Assembly: GCA_014529385.2 (NCBI GenBank)
Contig: CM043959.1
Location: forward strand, 59,782,253 to 59,844,252
Direction: 5' to 3'
Origin: Adiantum capillus-veneris
Lineage: Eukaryota; Streptophyta; Polypodiopsida; Polypodiales; Pteridaceae
DNA: 62,000 bases
Positions 1-11,189 of the stretch are shown here, in pieces; the stretch's first letter is position 1; the number at the start of each line of letters is the position of its first letter. The notes under the pieces were generated by a model that was given only the letters and a program-made list of their open reading frames with translations, ran no database searches and was not told the origin of the DNA. The position numbers and the translations under genes are program-made.

Positions 1-661
1 ACATAGCATAAATAACACACCATAGGTAGAAATATTTAAATAAATACCAAAATAATTATGAAAAATCCTTTTATTTAGGCTCTATATACAATGAAATATT
101 TACACACAAATGGGCCATAATATAGTTATATTTTTTATATTTTTTTATATTTTTGGCTCAACTAGCCCAGTGACTAGCTAGCTGAGGGTTTTTAAGAAGA
201 TATGGGAAAAGTCCCCTAACTCACACACACCTATATACAGTGAAATGGTAGGGATAGCCACAGTGTTTGGATGATTTTGGTAGGGTGGGTTAACTCACTA
301 TGGCAATTACGGAGAGCCGAAAAACGGCTATCAATATCCATGTAACACAAAAAATAACACATTAAAGAGCTTCTTTGCAAGCCTAGCTATGGCCAGCACA
401 GTGATAACACATTTTCCATGCTACTTATCAAATTGCATATGCTAAACTACACAACAATCAAGCCACTCATATTTGCAATTAAACTCCTCAATTGACACAC
501 ACAAAATTACATATGACATAACTTTTGCAAGCCCAACTATGGCCAACAACCTTGAGATCAACCTCAACCCTTACATCAGCCTGGGGCATGTCCCACAAAC
601 AATTATTCATGCTATGGTCAGCCAAAGAAAGGAGACACACCCACATGAACACAAGGGCCTG

Positions 662-662
<1 letters not shown>
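1..662. other. Non-genic AT-rich DNA
   Basis: No gene or recognisable element was found. The stretch is AT-rich and every frame is short and closed. Confidence 0.5.

Positions 663-664
<2 letters not shown>

Positions 665-733
<69 letters not shown>
665..733. repeat. (AG)n microsatellite
   Basis: Uninterrupted AG dinucleotides, about 69 bp. Frames across it encode Arg-Glu or Ser-Leu runs that are not genes. Confidence 0.98.
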
Positions 734-735
<2 letters not shown>

Positions 736-2087
736 TGGAGAGAACCTGGGAGAGAACCAGAGTCGAGTTTCCCCTTTCCTGTATGAATGCTATTTGCCAT
801 TCGGGAAACTTCTACACAAGAATGGGTCACCCTGTCGCTAGCTTTGACCCTTTGTCGGACTAAAGGAGAAGCTGCAGGTACTCTAGCACTATGGCAGGGT
901 GGAGGAGAAGCAAGATAACGAGCTAATTTGGATGCCCTCGACTTCTTTCTTGGTGGCATGTCAATGAGATCATCCGAGATGGGTGACTGAGCGTACCGTC
1001 CAACGATAACTATGTCAAATGTATTTTTTGAAATAAAATATTTCACAAAGACACCCTCATTTTATGCTTATAAGAGGTGCTTGTTGGCTCGTGCTAAATA
1101 ACACAAAAAGCCTATCAAGTTAACATGCTTTCACCCAAATATACTCGCTTGATTGATTAGGATGAAAAGAGAAAAATACAAGCTAAGCACTATGGCCTTA
1201 TATAGGCTCAAAGTGAAAAGATGGAAAGTGATTTTCATCACATGTGGGAGAATGATCAAATATAATGTGGCTATAGTGAATAGCACGTGACTGTAAAGAA
1301 GCATATAATTAGGGAAATCTATGTAGTGGGATGTATTCATACACATAAGGGTGCATGGTTGGTATGCTTGGCTTTAGGGGTTGGTCATGCATCGAGTGTA
1401 AGCTAAACGTCTTACACCAACAAAACCATCCACAATGCTTCTACCGCACAAGCCAAGGCACACCCACATGCCGACACCGACACACCAAAGAGCAATAGGG
1501 AAAGAAGAGGTAAATGGGGGGATAGACAACCAAAATGGAGCTATGGTGCTTGATTCCTTTCAAAAAAACTTCACACACAAACACACACACACACACACAC
1601 TCACACACTCTTACACACTTGACGACTCATCCTCTCGATAGCTGGGTTAAAAAGCCTCTCTCCCTGGATCCACAAGCAAACCCTTTGTGGAAAGTCCCTA
1701 AAATGGGCTATCCATGGCTATTTATAAAAGGTGGTTGTCCATTTTTTGTAAGTTTGCGAGCACCGAACACTTGTCCACTTTCTTTTTGCATGCATGGGAG
1801 CTCAATTTGGGAGGGAAGTGCCCCTTGGCGGATTCTCCATCTCTCTTTCTCACTTGATCTAGGAGCACTAGTGCTGGCTCTAGAGCTAGTCCTCTTGTCC
1901 TCATTTAAAACAAAGGGGGATCCGTGGGCCCTCACTCGTGTGAACAAGCCCTTTGAGACGTATTTCAAAACTACCATCCATTTCCAACCGATGCCCAATG
2001 GGCCACTGAGACCAGCAAATGCCACAACCCACGCCAAAAAGCAGTGCCATGGTTGTCGCTTGCGCAGGCCCGCCAGGGGGGAGAGAG

Positions 2088-2090
<3 letters not shown>
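734..2090. other. Non-genic stretch with an (AC)n tract
   Basis: No gene can be supported. An (AC)n run lies at about 1573-1601. A minus-strand frame at about 740-957 contains a basic stretch (MPPRKKSRASK) but runs into the AG microsatellite and has no recognisable domain. Confidence 0.4.

Positions 2091-2146
<56 letters not shown>
2091..2146. repeat. (CT)n microsatellite
   Basis: A perfect CT run of 56 bp. Confidence 0.98.
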
Positions 2147-2149
<3 letters not shown>

Positions 2150-2462
2150 TGACAATGGGAGTGTTTCACACCAATATATATAGACTTTTTTCCTTTTCCC
2201 ACCAAACACATGTGGGATCTTGAGCTTTCCACATGGCGACCTCACAACACAACAACTTTTTGAGCTTGAAAAAGACCTTCTAGCCATGTTTCAAAAAAAC
2301 ATTTTTTGGCCCGAATATTGGGATGCTCCCATTTTATGTACACCTACCAGATGGATACTTGGTAAAAACCACCGGAAGTCCATGGCCCCGGCTCCACCTC
2401 CCATCACCTGCTTTGCATTCTGAATCTGCTATGCACTCAAACAACGAGCCACAAAATGGCAA

Positions 2463-3107
2463 AAAACATATGATCCCCCTCCGTCGCTGTTATCCACCAA
2501 CTTCAACTGAGCATATCTTGGTGCAGGCAACTTTGTTTGAGGATCTGTTACTTTTGGCTAGCTTGAAATACTGTATACTATCTCTACAAACTGTGGAAAG
2601 CTAAAAAAATCCCTTGTCGACATGCTTGCCGAGGCGACTCGTGCGGTAAAGAACTGACCACCAAGAAAAATTTAATTTCTCATAACTTGGCCGCTTGGAT
2701 TTTGATTGAAGATCCAAAAAGACCAACATGCTCCATAAATTGAGAAATTTAGATCCATGCCCTTTCCCATGCTTTGGCCATCCACCAACACCTGGCTTCC
2801 ACGCAAGAATCTGCAAAACACTACCATAACTTGCACTCAGTAGCTCCGATTGAAGAGTCGTCTAGACTTGCCTAGAGAACACTTTGAGGGCCACCCTTTG
2901 CACTTCCATTTTAGCACTTTGAACCCTCTAATCATCACCTCTTATAGGCCCTCTTGCAGATCACCTTGGCCTAGATAACCTCATAATCCATACACATCTG
3001 CAACCACTTGCTTGCCCTCGCCTTTCACACTTGCTCTAGACCCTGGCCTGCACTGGTAGTTTGCCATGGTCTTGCTTTGCACTATTCATAGCACCAACAC
3101 TCTTTCG
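2463..3107. repeat. Dispersed direct repeat, copy 1
   Basis: This stretch aligns by eye, with many substitutions, to 5913-7007. Shared landmarks are ATATGATCCCCCTC near the start, CATAACTTGGCCGC in the middle, and GGCCTAGATAACCTCATAAT towards the end. Homology stops at about 3107 here and at about 7007 in the other copy. The two copies flank about 2.8 kb containing a decayed minus-strand frame, so they could be old LTRs, but I do not see convincing TG...CA ends. Confidence 0.6.
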
Positions 3108-3456
3108 CTGCACCATCATTGCCCAACCCCCTTGTTGACCATTTATGTTCAAACACGAGCACGTTTATTGAACCTTGAAACTGTAAAAGTAGAGTACAAT
3201 GTGAGCAAACATAGAAAATTTCTACCCTATGTACAAAGTATTATTCACGCTTCCTACCACTTCTTCTCAAGCGGGTTGCCTAACCCTTGGGACTACAACC
3301 TGGTTGCCTCTTGGATCAAACCATTTGTTGTCCCTTGAAAACCATCATACGCACCTCCACGGTTGAATAAAAAAATTTGAGCCTTGCCATCCATTTGTAA
3401 CACCCTTCTGTAGTGCTGCATCCACCCATCAACCTACTCTCTCTAGCTATCTTCAA

Positions 3457-4275
3457 CTATAGAAGCATCCCACACATCAACACACAAAAGCAGTGTACCC
3501 AACCCTTCCTCCCAACCATGTAATATAGATATCTTCTCAAGAGAACCCCGTACTCGATGGATAATCCACTGCACAGCTGTACTTTAATACCCTTCAACCA
3601 TGAAGCACATAGCTCCTTGGAAAGCTTGGCCAATGCCACAAACTGGGACTCTCCTTCGTGTACCACATAACACATCTGTTGCATTAAAAACTCCTCTTGC
3701 ATAGGCTCTCTTACCATCATCAGCTTCATGCTTGACTCCATACCTATAGTATCCTCAATCCCAACATCATCAAGGCCTTCCATACCGATTGGTCCATAAG
3801 AGTTAGCCAATACCTCTTGCATACCGACTTAAACTTCTTGCTCTTCAAGCACCTGTTCTACTGACACATCCTTAGATAAACAAGAAAGAAAATCATTCTG
3901 TACCGCATTACCTTGGAGCATACCATTGGAAAAATCTCCCTCTTCATAAGAGCATGTATACTCATTGTGCCCTGCTTTATTACTATCCATCTCCACCAAA
4001 CTCAAACATGGGTCCACTTCACCATATCCACAAGGATAGCCACAAGGTAGATCAGTAACCATCACTTTGTCTATATGCTATTCTCCCATAGCCGAGGCAA
4101 CTTTATCCTTCTTAGAAGAGCTCCACACCTGCTGCACCACTGTAGCACATTCCATCTTCACCTGCATGTCCTCATTTGTACGCTTGGATGCGTCCACTTG
4201 GTCTTTATCCAACATAACCTCTTGCACAATCTCTTTCTCCTTACACACATTTACCACATCTGTGTCAACATGCAT
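3457..4275 (-). pseudogene. Decayed ORF of unknown identity
   Basis: One minus-strand frame runs from 4275 to 3457 (about 270 codons) and is broken only by stop codons near 4078 and 3829. The product is acidic at its N-terminal end and rich in Val, Met and Glu, and it ends with a Cys/aromatic-rich segment. I recognise no domain. Its place between the direct repeats at 2463-3107 and 5913-7007 suggests the internal coding part of an old retroelement. That is inference; chance open frame plus decay is possible. Confidence 0.35.
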
Positions 4276-4690
4276 GAAATCATACTTTCATACCTTGAAT
4301 GGGAAGTGTGAGGTCCCCAACCTGCCGACACCAAACATCGGATGGGGTCCTTGATAGGTCTCTATGACTAATAAAAATCAGAGTCTCTAAACCAGAAAAA
4401 TCCAAGGAATAGACCTTTACCATTGACAATGGCTTGGGTCTATAGCCCTAGAAGAAGACATAGTCCTTTCTCGTAGCGGAAATGGGACAACACATTAATG
4501 ACCCCAAAAGTCTTTCGACCCTATATATTCCACATATTGGGCTAATGTATCCTCAACCAACGCTTTTTTGCCCCTAACATGTGTGAGGGCACAGCCGTTG
4601 GTGGACTCCTATTCCCAGTGAGAAGACGTTTTCTAAACATTTTTAGTGTGCAAGGATGGATAGTTACCTGACTAATCAGGTCCACCCATC

Positions 4691-4861
4691 CATGATTGAC
4701 AACCTTAGTCAATCATGACAACCTTAGTCAATCCCCACTTACCACCCCGCACTCACACATGATTCTTTTGTGGGGATTGAGTAAGGTTGTCATGATTGAC
4801 TAAGTGGGGATTGACAACCTTAGTCAATCCCCACTTACCACCCCGCACTCACACATGATTC
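4691..4861. repeat. Nested inverted and direct repeat cluster
   Basis: Arm 4707-4737 is the reverse complement of 4771-4801 with one mismatch over 31 bp. A second perfect hairpin follows at once, with 15-bp arms 4801-4815 and 4823-4837 and a 7-bp loop. A 49-bp direct repeat (4717-4765 and 4813-4861) has a 96-bp period. The shared unit is built on TTGACAACCTTAGTCAATCC. It may be a MITE terminus or a hairpin-driven duplication. Confidence 0.85.
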
Positions 4862-5912
4862 CTTTGTTTTCTAATTACTATCACGTTGTTTTAACATTTA
4901 AAATAATGGTTTCTTTTAACTTTTCGTCATGGTAATTCCTTCAATCAAGTATTAAAGACAACATTGAAAAGCACTCTTTTAGCAAACAGACATCTTTAAA
5001 CTTAAGACATGGTACTGTCAATCAAAACATTGTCCATAATAACCACGACCAGTACTTTCCTTGTCTCAAGACCACCTAAGGGTGAAAAAATGACACCCAT
5101 TCCTTGTTCACAATCCGGGGTGGATAAAGCCCCACCCAAGGTTCGGGGTGCCCATAGACCAAGCCAATTGCCCATACAACCGGGCGGCTCCCCTAGGATA
5201 AAAAGGGTATCCTAAACTTATGTAGAAACATCAAGACATGACACGGAGTAGAAACTCATCGTTCATGGGTGTAACCGATTTATCCGTGACTGGAAGCCAT
5301 CATTATTTATCAAAATATACCAAGGAGTCGGAGGTGTCTTGAGAAAATCTGTCTTAAGGATGATCAATCATATATTTCCTAATTCACCCAGTCTTAACCC
5401 AAGCAATTCTTTCCTAATTTACAAACAAATGCACATCGGTATCTTGGAAGATGTCTTCCATTTTCAGTCGATTATTCCTTTTTTGATTCTTATTCACTCC
5501 TTATGAATGCAATGTTAACTTATAAAATAACTTGAACTATTTAAAGACTTAATTGAATAATTCCACCTGGGACTGATCAGCCATCTGCCTGCTACGTTGG
5601 CGCCTGAGGACTCTCCTCCGTAGGCCTAATACTAGACCCGGCTTCATCGTCGTGCGATGCTCTAGTGCGTTTTGGAGCTACGTCCTCATCATTAAATGTA
5701 GGATTTTCTTGGGTCCTTTTGGGTGCCATAACTTCTTATCCTTATAAAAAAGGACTACGTAAATTATCCTAAAGCTAGACTTAACCTTTGTATTCAATCG
5801 TAACCCAATCAATGTTAAATTTGTAGTCTTAATTTGTCAATTCTTGACCTAATAATTTCTTATTTGTCTATATAGATATGATAACTTTTTCCAAAGCTTT
5901 CCTAAGAGGATT
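4862..5912. other. Non-genic stretch, one short minus ORF
   Basis: A minus-strand ATG at 5729 opens a 45-codon frame ending in TAG at 5592. It is hydrophilic and Asp/Glu-rich (starts MAPKRTQENP) and the frame continues past the stop with QADG. It could be the head of an old gag-like ORF. A gypsy-type primer-binding-like string, TTGGCGCCTGAGGAC, lies at about 5596 with no LTR that I can place next to it. Confidence 0.3.
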
Positions 5913-7007
5913 CTAAAAAATATATGATCCCCCTCTGTCGCTATTATCCACCACATTCAACTCAATTAATATTGACGCTTGCAACTCCGTTTGAGAAGTT
6001 GTCATTTTGAGCTAGCTCTACATAATGCATACTATCTCTGCAAACCTTGATGAGCTCAAAAAAGACCTTACCGGCACGCTTATCGAGGCGACTAATGTGG
6101 TATAGAACTGAGCCTCTAGAAACTTTAACTGCTCATAACTTGGCCGCATGGACTCCGATTGTCAATCAAAAAAGCCCAACGTGCTGCATAGATTAAGCAT
6201 TTTAGATCTATTCCCTTTTCCATGTTCTCACCATCCACTCGCACCTGCCTTCTCGGCAAGAATCTGCAAAACACCTTTTTCTTCAGACTGCAATAACTTG
6301 CACTCCATAAGAGCCGTCTCGACCCAATAGACAATAGGAAGAGGATGGGGTCTAGGAGGACCTCTTATTTACCATGAGATCATGGAGGTGATTAACATTT
6401 TGACAAATAGATGCACACCATGTGTGCAAGAATGGTGGGTGTGTAAGAGTGGTCAAAGGATTCCTCCCCAAAAAAGGGGGTGGACAACTTTATGATTTTG
6501 GCCTTCCATAAGATCTCCAATTTGAGTGAAGATTAAAGATCTATAATCTACATGCCGAGATCTTTTCATAGATATGTTACATGATATGGTTTTTTCCGCT
6601 AGATTTTAAAATTCATTTTGGGTGGAAAATTTGAATTTAAATAAACTACCCATTTTTCCTGTTTGAATTCAAAAGCTATCCTTTGGTTGGTTTCTTAATA
6701 CTAGAGGTTGACTTCCTTAAACTGCCAATTAAAGAGGCCCTCATAGACCCCATTTTCTTCCTAACGAGAACACTTTGAGGTCCACCCTTGGTACTTCCAT
6801 TTCAACGTTTTGAACCCTCTGATTAGCCACCTCTAATAGGTCCTCTTGCAGAGCACTTTGGCCTAGATAACCTCATAATGCATACCCATCTGCAACCACC
6901 TACTTGCCCTCGCCTTTCACACATGATCTGCTACCGTGGAATGCACCTATAGATTCATATGGCCTTGCTTTGCCCTCTTCATAGCACCTGCACTCTTTGG
7001 TTGCACG
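5913..7007. repeat. Dispersed direct repeat, copy 2
   Basis: Diverged copy of 2463-3107. It is longer because about 420 bp at roughly 6345-6765 has no counterpart in copy 1. Its right end coincides with the truncated 3' end of the copia A relic at about 7008. Confidence 0.6.
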
Positions 7008-7636
7008 AACGTAGTACTTCTTTGAGTATCTTTGTCACCCTACCATGTCTACATCAGCATATCTTGCAAGAAAATATCAATGCCTCCAAAATATAAAGCA
7101 TTCATGGTTGTCCCTCTTAGATACCTAAGTATCCATTTCACAGCTTGCCGATGCTCTTTAGCTAGATTTTCCATGAACCTACTCACAACTCTCATTGTAT
7201 GTGCAATATGTGGCCTTGTTCAGACCATAGCATACATTAGAGAACCTATTGCTATAGTATATGGAACTTTAGACATGTAAACTATCTCCTCTTGTGTCTT
7301 TTGACACATATCCTTGGTTAGTTCAAAGTGACTAGCTATAGGCGTAGAAACCGGTTTTGCATTTTGCATTGCAAACCTTTCTAGTACCTTCTGGAACGAT
7401 CCTCTTGAGATAGTGTTAATATCTTCTTTAACCTATCGCTTGAAAATTTCATACCGAGTATTCATTTTGTAGTACCTAAATCTTTCATTGAAAAAGATTT
7501 AGACAACTCCTCCTTTAGATCTCTCATATCCTGTATGCTAGCACTTGCAATTAACATATCATCCACATACAACATTAGGATGATGAATTTCTCATCTCTA
7601 AAATTCTTCTATATATATAGTGATATGAGTTGCATT
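7008..7636 (-). pseudogene. Copia A relic: RT C-terminal part and RNase H start
   Basis: On the minus strand this encodes the Ty1/copia RT motif LYVDDMLI (about 7546-7569), then the MKDLG region and [10 protein letters not shown] at the RNase H start, where homology ends at about 7008. Several stops are present. It is the downstream half of a copia element whose upstream half lies at 20788-22408. Copia B sits between them: the flanks GCATT (7632-7636) and ACATT (20788-20792) are the slightly diverged target duplication, and the copia reading resumes across it. No LTR of A is visible. Confidence 0.85.
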
Positions 7637-8358
7637 TGTTAAGTATGGAGCCTGATTAACCCCATGTAATTTTTTGTGTTAAAAATGCACATTTGTAAGC
7701 CCCCATTATGAGAAGAAGCCATCGTGCATGAAGAAAAATAACTCACTGGAAAATAAAATCACTTGCCAAAAATCAAAATTTTCCCGCCTACTTCGACGGA
7801 ACATTCCTTTTCATCGGAATATTATGGCCAGACGGCAATCGGAAAGTGGTCGAAAAACGACCGATCGGTTGTCCGGTGGCTGGTAGTCAATGGCCGGTGG
7901 TGATTTCAAAGGAGGACTTCTCTTCTCAAGGGCGGCCACACATGGGCGGATTGGAGGGTTCAATTTGGCCTTATCTACATAAGGGCGGCTACACATGGCA
8001 CCCTTTCATGAGAGAGGGTAGCCCTTTTGGCATATAAAAGGAGGCCATTTTTACACACATTTCATAGTGTGAAGTTGATGAAACAAGGTGGGTGTGAGGT
8101 GGTGAGAGTGAAGCAAGGCGGGAGCTCCAAAAGGATATATTCCCTTTGTAATCTACTTCTTGATTTGAATTACTAAAGCCATTGAGTGGATGCTTTCCCG
8201 TGGACGTAGCCCACATTGGGTGAACCATGTATATCGTGTGTACTCTCTCTCTCTCTCTCTCTCTCTATCTACTCTATAATCTCTTGTGTGTGAAACTTAT
8301 CTGTCTCCATTAAGTAACCTACTCAATTATCTACTTAGCTACATCATATTTCCTAACA
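7637..8358 (+). repeat. 5' LTR of copia B
   Basis: Starts TGTTAAGTATGGAGC and ends CCTAACA. It matches 20043-20787. It contains a degenerate GGCCGGTGG/GTCGGAA minisatellite with fewer units than the 3' LTR, which accounts for much of the 722 versus 745 bp length difference, and a short CT tract near 8245-8266. Confidence 0.92.
8033..8040 (+). promoter_or_regulatory. TATA box in 5' LTR of copia B
   Basis: TATAAAAG is followed by GGAGGCC. The same block is at 20472-20479 in the 3' LTR. A transcription start about 30 bp downstream is inferred. Confidence 0.7.
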
Positions 8359-8360
8359 AC

Positions 8361-8372
8361 TGGTATCAGAGC
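8361..8372 (+). other. Primer binding site of copia B
   Basis: TGGTATCAGAGC, two bases after the 5' LTR, is the usual plant copia site complementary to the initiator-Met tRNA 3' end. Confidence 0.9.
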
Positions 8373-8431
8373 AAGGTTTGCTCGTAGCTAAATTATCTCA
8401 AGGAAAGGATTCCTTGAATTGAGTGGGAGTA

Positions 8432-8787
8432 ATGGCAGAGGTAGGGAAGCTCAAGATTGAGAAGTTCAACGGCAAAAGCTACCAACATTGAAAGATGCAG
8501 AGTGAAGACTATCTCTACCAAAAGGACCTCTATTGGCCACTAGGAGGTCTTGAAAAGAAGCCCGCAACGATGGCAGATGAAGCATGGATTGTCCTTGATT
8601 GAAAGGCACTGGGAACAATCCGGTTAAGCTTGGCATCAACGGTGGCCTTCAACGTTTCGGAGATGAAGACTACAGAGGACTTGATGAAGTCACTTGACGA
8701 CTTCGGAGATGAAGACTACGGAGGACTTGATGAAGTTACTTGACGACTTCGGAGATCAAGACTACGGAGGAATTGATGAAGTCACTT
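8432..8787 (+). pseudogene. Copia B gag, N-terminal part
   Basis: The frame starts ATG at 8432 (MAEVGKLKIEKFNG), typical of copia Gag, which forms the particle shell and binds RNA. The region that should read W-K after YQH has TGA, and a second TGA follows VLD where copia Gag commonly has Arg-Lys. The frame is then lost in three tandem copies of a 46-bp segment, and the Penelope-like insertion begins at about 8786. The Gag reading resumes near 11190. Confidence 0.8.
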
Positions 8788-8790
8788 GGC
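8656..8790 (+). repeat. 46-bp tandem repeat inside copia gag
   Basis: Copies start at 8656, 8702 and 8748, each beginning TTCGGAGATGAAGACTAC or TTCGGAGATCAAGACTAC. The 46-bp period is not a multiple of three, so the duplication itself shifts the gag frame. Confidence 0.9.
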
Positions 8791-9543
8791 CATGGGTAGG
8801 AAAACACTTTTTACCTTAGAGCATAAGATTTCAAACCTCTCCTTTCACAACCTAGCCAATCGCTCTATCTCAACCTCAGAGCGTAGAGTTTTAGGCCTAG
8901 GACTAAACTACATTCCCCCCTCCCCTCCTCCACCTTCTTCTTCTATCTTCGGGGCATACTCTAACCTCGAGAGAAACTTACAACTCAAACTTTTTTTCAA
9001 AGAAGGGCTCCCTCTCTCTCCTTCCTTTTCTCTCCCAAACCCCTCTTGGAACCCTCCCTCTCACTCCACCAACTTGCCTTTGATTGTACTTTCTCTCTTT
9101 TAAAACCCATCCTTAGTTATCCTTCTCCTTTCCTCCCCAAAACCCTCTTGATGAACTCCATCTCTTTAAAAACCTTGGCCCAATAATTCTCTCACAATCT
9201 TGGTACATTAAAGAAGCACTATGCCATCTCTTAGACCCTCTCACCTACTCTCCCATAGCTACCCCTCCTTTGCCCTTTGTGCATTCCACTCTTTTAGCCA
9301 TTGTTACCAACTTTCATATCCTACCCTCCAAAGAGAGCGTTCATCCTCTCCTCTTCACTTGTCCCTCCCAAGCCTTGTCCCTTCTTCCTTCTTCCCAAAA
9401 TTCATAAACCAGTCCTTGTGGGCCGCCCCATTTGTTCCTACAAGGGCTATATCCTAGAAAATGCCTCAAAGTGGCTACATGTACAACTATTCCCCATTCT
9501 CTTAGACAAAAAACAGCACCTCTAGGACTCTCATTCTCTCATC

Positions 9544-10557
9544 TTGGACTTAGCCTCTATCCCCTTCTCCCCCCATGTCACTCTCTTTACCTTTGATGTG
9601 GAATCCTTGTACCCTAGCATTCCTATCCAGGAGAGACTTAACGCTCTGAGAAGCTCTATCCTTGGATTCTTTTCCTATCCCAAGATCCTCTTTATTCTCT
9701 CCCTTGCCTCTCTCATTCTCAACCATCACTACATCTCGTTTAAAGGCAAATTCTGGCATCATGTCAAAGGTGCCGCGATGGGGTCTAATTTTGCAGTAGT
9801 GTAAGCTTGTCTTTTTCTTTGCTCTTTGGAGGAAGATGGGAAAATTTTCTCTTCTCCTTCTCTCCTATACTTTAAGAGGTTCATAGACGACGCTTTTGGG
9901 GTGTGGGAAGGCCCCCCCGCCATCCTAGAAAAGCACCTCCTTGAATATGGACATCCTCTCCAAGAGCATATAAAGATTACCCCCTTCATCTCTTCACAGG
10001 AAGCTTTTATCTTGGACATACACTTTTTTAAAGGGCCCTCCTTTTTCTCTAAGGGGATTTTAGACACACACTGCTACCAAAAACCTCTTACCTCTTACAA
10101 CTACATCCCGTGGCAATCTTGGCACCCCACCCACCAGAAAATTTCCTTTATCTTATCAGAGCTCAAGAGGTATATCATTAGGGAAAACTCGCTTGAGGGC
10201 TTTATTTCCATTCGCAACCTTCTTTTCCATCGGTTGAGGGCCAAAGGATACCCAACGCCTTTTTTGAAAGCGTGTTTTTTGTATGTAACATATGCATCAA
10301 GGCCCAATCTCCTTCTTAAGAAAAACCAAAAGAGTGCCCCACCTTCCATTGTCAAAATCCCCTTCTCACCCTTCACCCGTAAGCTCAACCTAGCCCGCTC
10401 CATTAACCAACCTCTTTCTAAACTTCTTGAAAAAAACCTCAAACTCCCCCCTACTCCCAAACCGGTCATTTGCTGGCTTAATGCACCTCATCTGGGCAAA
10501 CTTCTCTCACATAGGAACCCCCCTCCCCCTTTTCCTTACCTCCCCTCTATTCCTTAA
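9544..10557 (+). pseudogene. Penelope-type reverse transcriptase, one internal stop
   Basis: One frame runs 9544-10557 with a single stop, TAA at 9802-9804. Motifs in order are TFDVESLYPSIP (motif A), KGAAMGSNFA (motif B), YFKRFIDDAFGVW (motif C, with the IDD catalytic pair), then LDIHFF and THCYQKPLTSYNYIPWQSWH, the Penelope signature after the palm. The stop falls right after GSNFAVV, where Penelope RTs have an aromatic or Ala-rich stretch, so one substitution explains it. Upstream (9100-9540) is frameshifted coding remnant. The frame ends just before the 61-bp C run. Confidence 0.88.
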
Positions 10558-10565
10558 AATTTTCC

Positions 10566-10567
<2 letters not shown>

Positions 10568-10628
<61 letters not shown>
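10568..10628. repeat. Poly(C) homopolymer, 61 bp
   Basis: An unbroken run of C immediately after the Penelope-like RT. It could fold as an i-motif, and its complement as a G-quadruplex. It may also be a length-uncertain assembly region. Confidence 0.97.
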
Positions 10629-10631
<3 letters not shown>

Positions 10632-10930
10632 TACCACCCTCTTATTCCTCCATACTTTTGGTCGTTTTTTTCCCTCCATACCACCCTCCTCGTACTCCTT
10701 ACTCTATTCCCCCCATACCACCCTCCTCTTACTCCGAAAATTTTGGTCATAGTCACCCTCCATAACACCCTCCTCTTTTTCCATAAATTTCTGGTCCAAG
10801 TCCCTTTCTCTTGGTACCCCCCCAATTAAAACTCTTTAAACCTCCCTCTTTTCCTCCTTTTCCTACCCCATTTAAGAGCTAATCCCCCATTAAAGTGAAC
10901 TCCTACTCTTTAAAAACCATGTACCTACCT
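10629..10930. repeat. Degenerate pyrimidine-rich tandem repeat
   Basis: CCATACCACCCTCCTC-type units recur with spacers such as ACTCCGAAAATTTTGGTC. Units are 45-60 bp and poorly conserved. Probably the 3' tail region of the Penelope-like element. Confidence 0.6.
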
Positions 10931-11189
10931 TGGGAACCCCTCTTATCTCAAATGGATACCTATTTAAACCCTCCTACTCCTCTTGTATGGTTGACACCAC
11001 TGAAGAGCTAATTGCGAAACGCGTTTGGTGTTTAACCTATTTTTGCAAGACCTCCTCCTCCTTCCCCACTTCTCTACACTCTAGAGAATTACTTCTCTCT
11101 CCCCTCTCACTCACCTTTCTTTATTGGGCAAAGTTTAATTTTCGCTCGCTCAGTTTGCTAGCTAGTCAAGTTATTTCCTTGGCTTTCAT

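Larger units (their letters stand above)
8786..11000 (+). mobile_element. Penelope-like retroelement inserted in copia gag
   Basis: The left edge follows the 46-bp repeats. The right edge is uncertain, before copia gag resumes at about 11190. Coding remnants are an N-terminal segment (8790-9100) with KISNLSFHNL...SERRVLGLGLNY, which fits the NLS...L..GL..-P start of Penelope-like proteins, and the RT at 9544-10557. No LTRs are present. I do not see a GIY-YIG endonuclease after the RT; the sequence turns into poly-C and pyrimidine-rich repeats instead. I could not define target duplications. Confidence 0.8.

Noticed and set aside
473-863. Open frames with long Arg-Glu runs
   Set aside because: The runs come from the (AG)n tract; no domain or conserved context outside it.
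1535-2287. Overlapping frames on both strands of 120-205 codons
   Set aside because: Their length comes from the (CT)n tract at 2091-2146; no domain is recognisable.
5590-5612. Gypsy primer binding site TTGGCGCCTGAGGAC
   Set aside because: No LTR end next to it and no matching element could be placed.
10427-10765. Frame encoding a poly-proline protein
   Set aside because: It is the poly-C homopolymer read as CCC codons.
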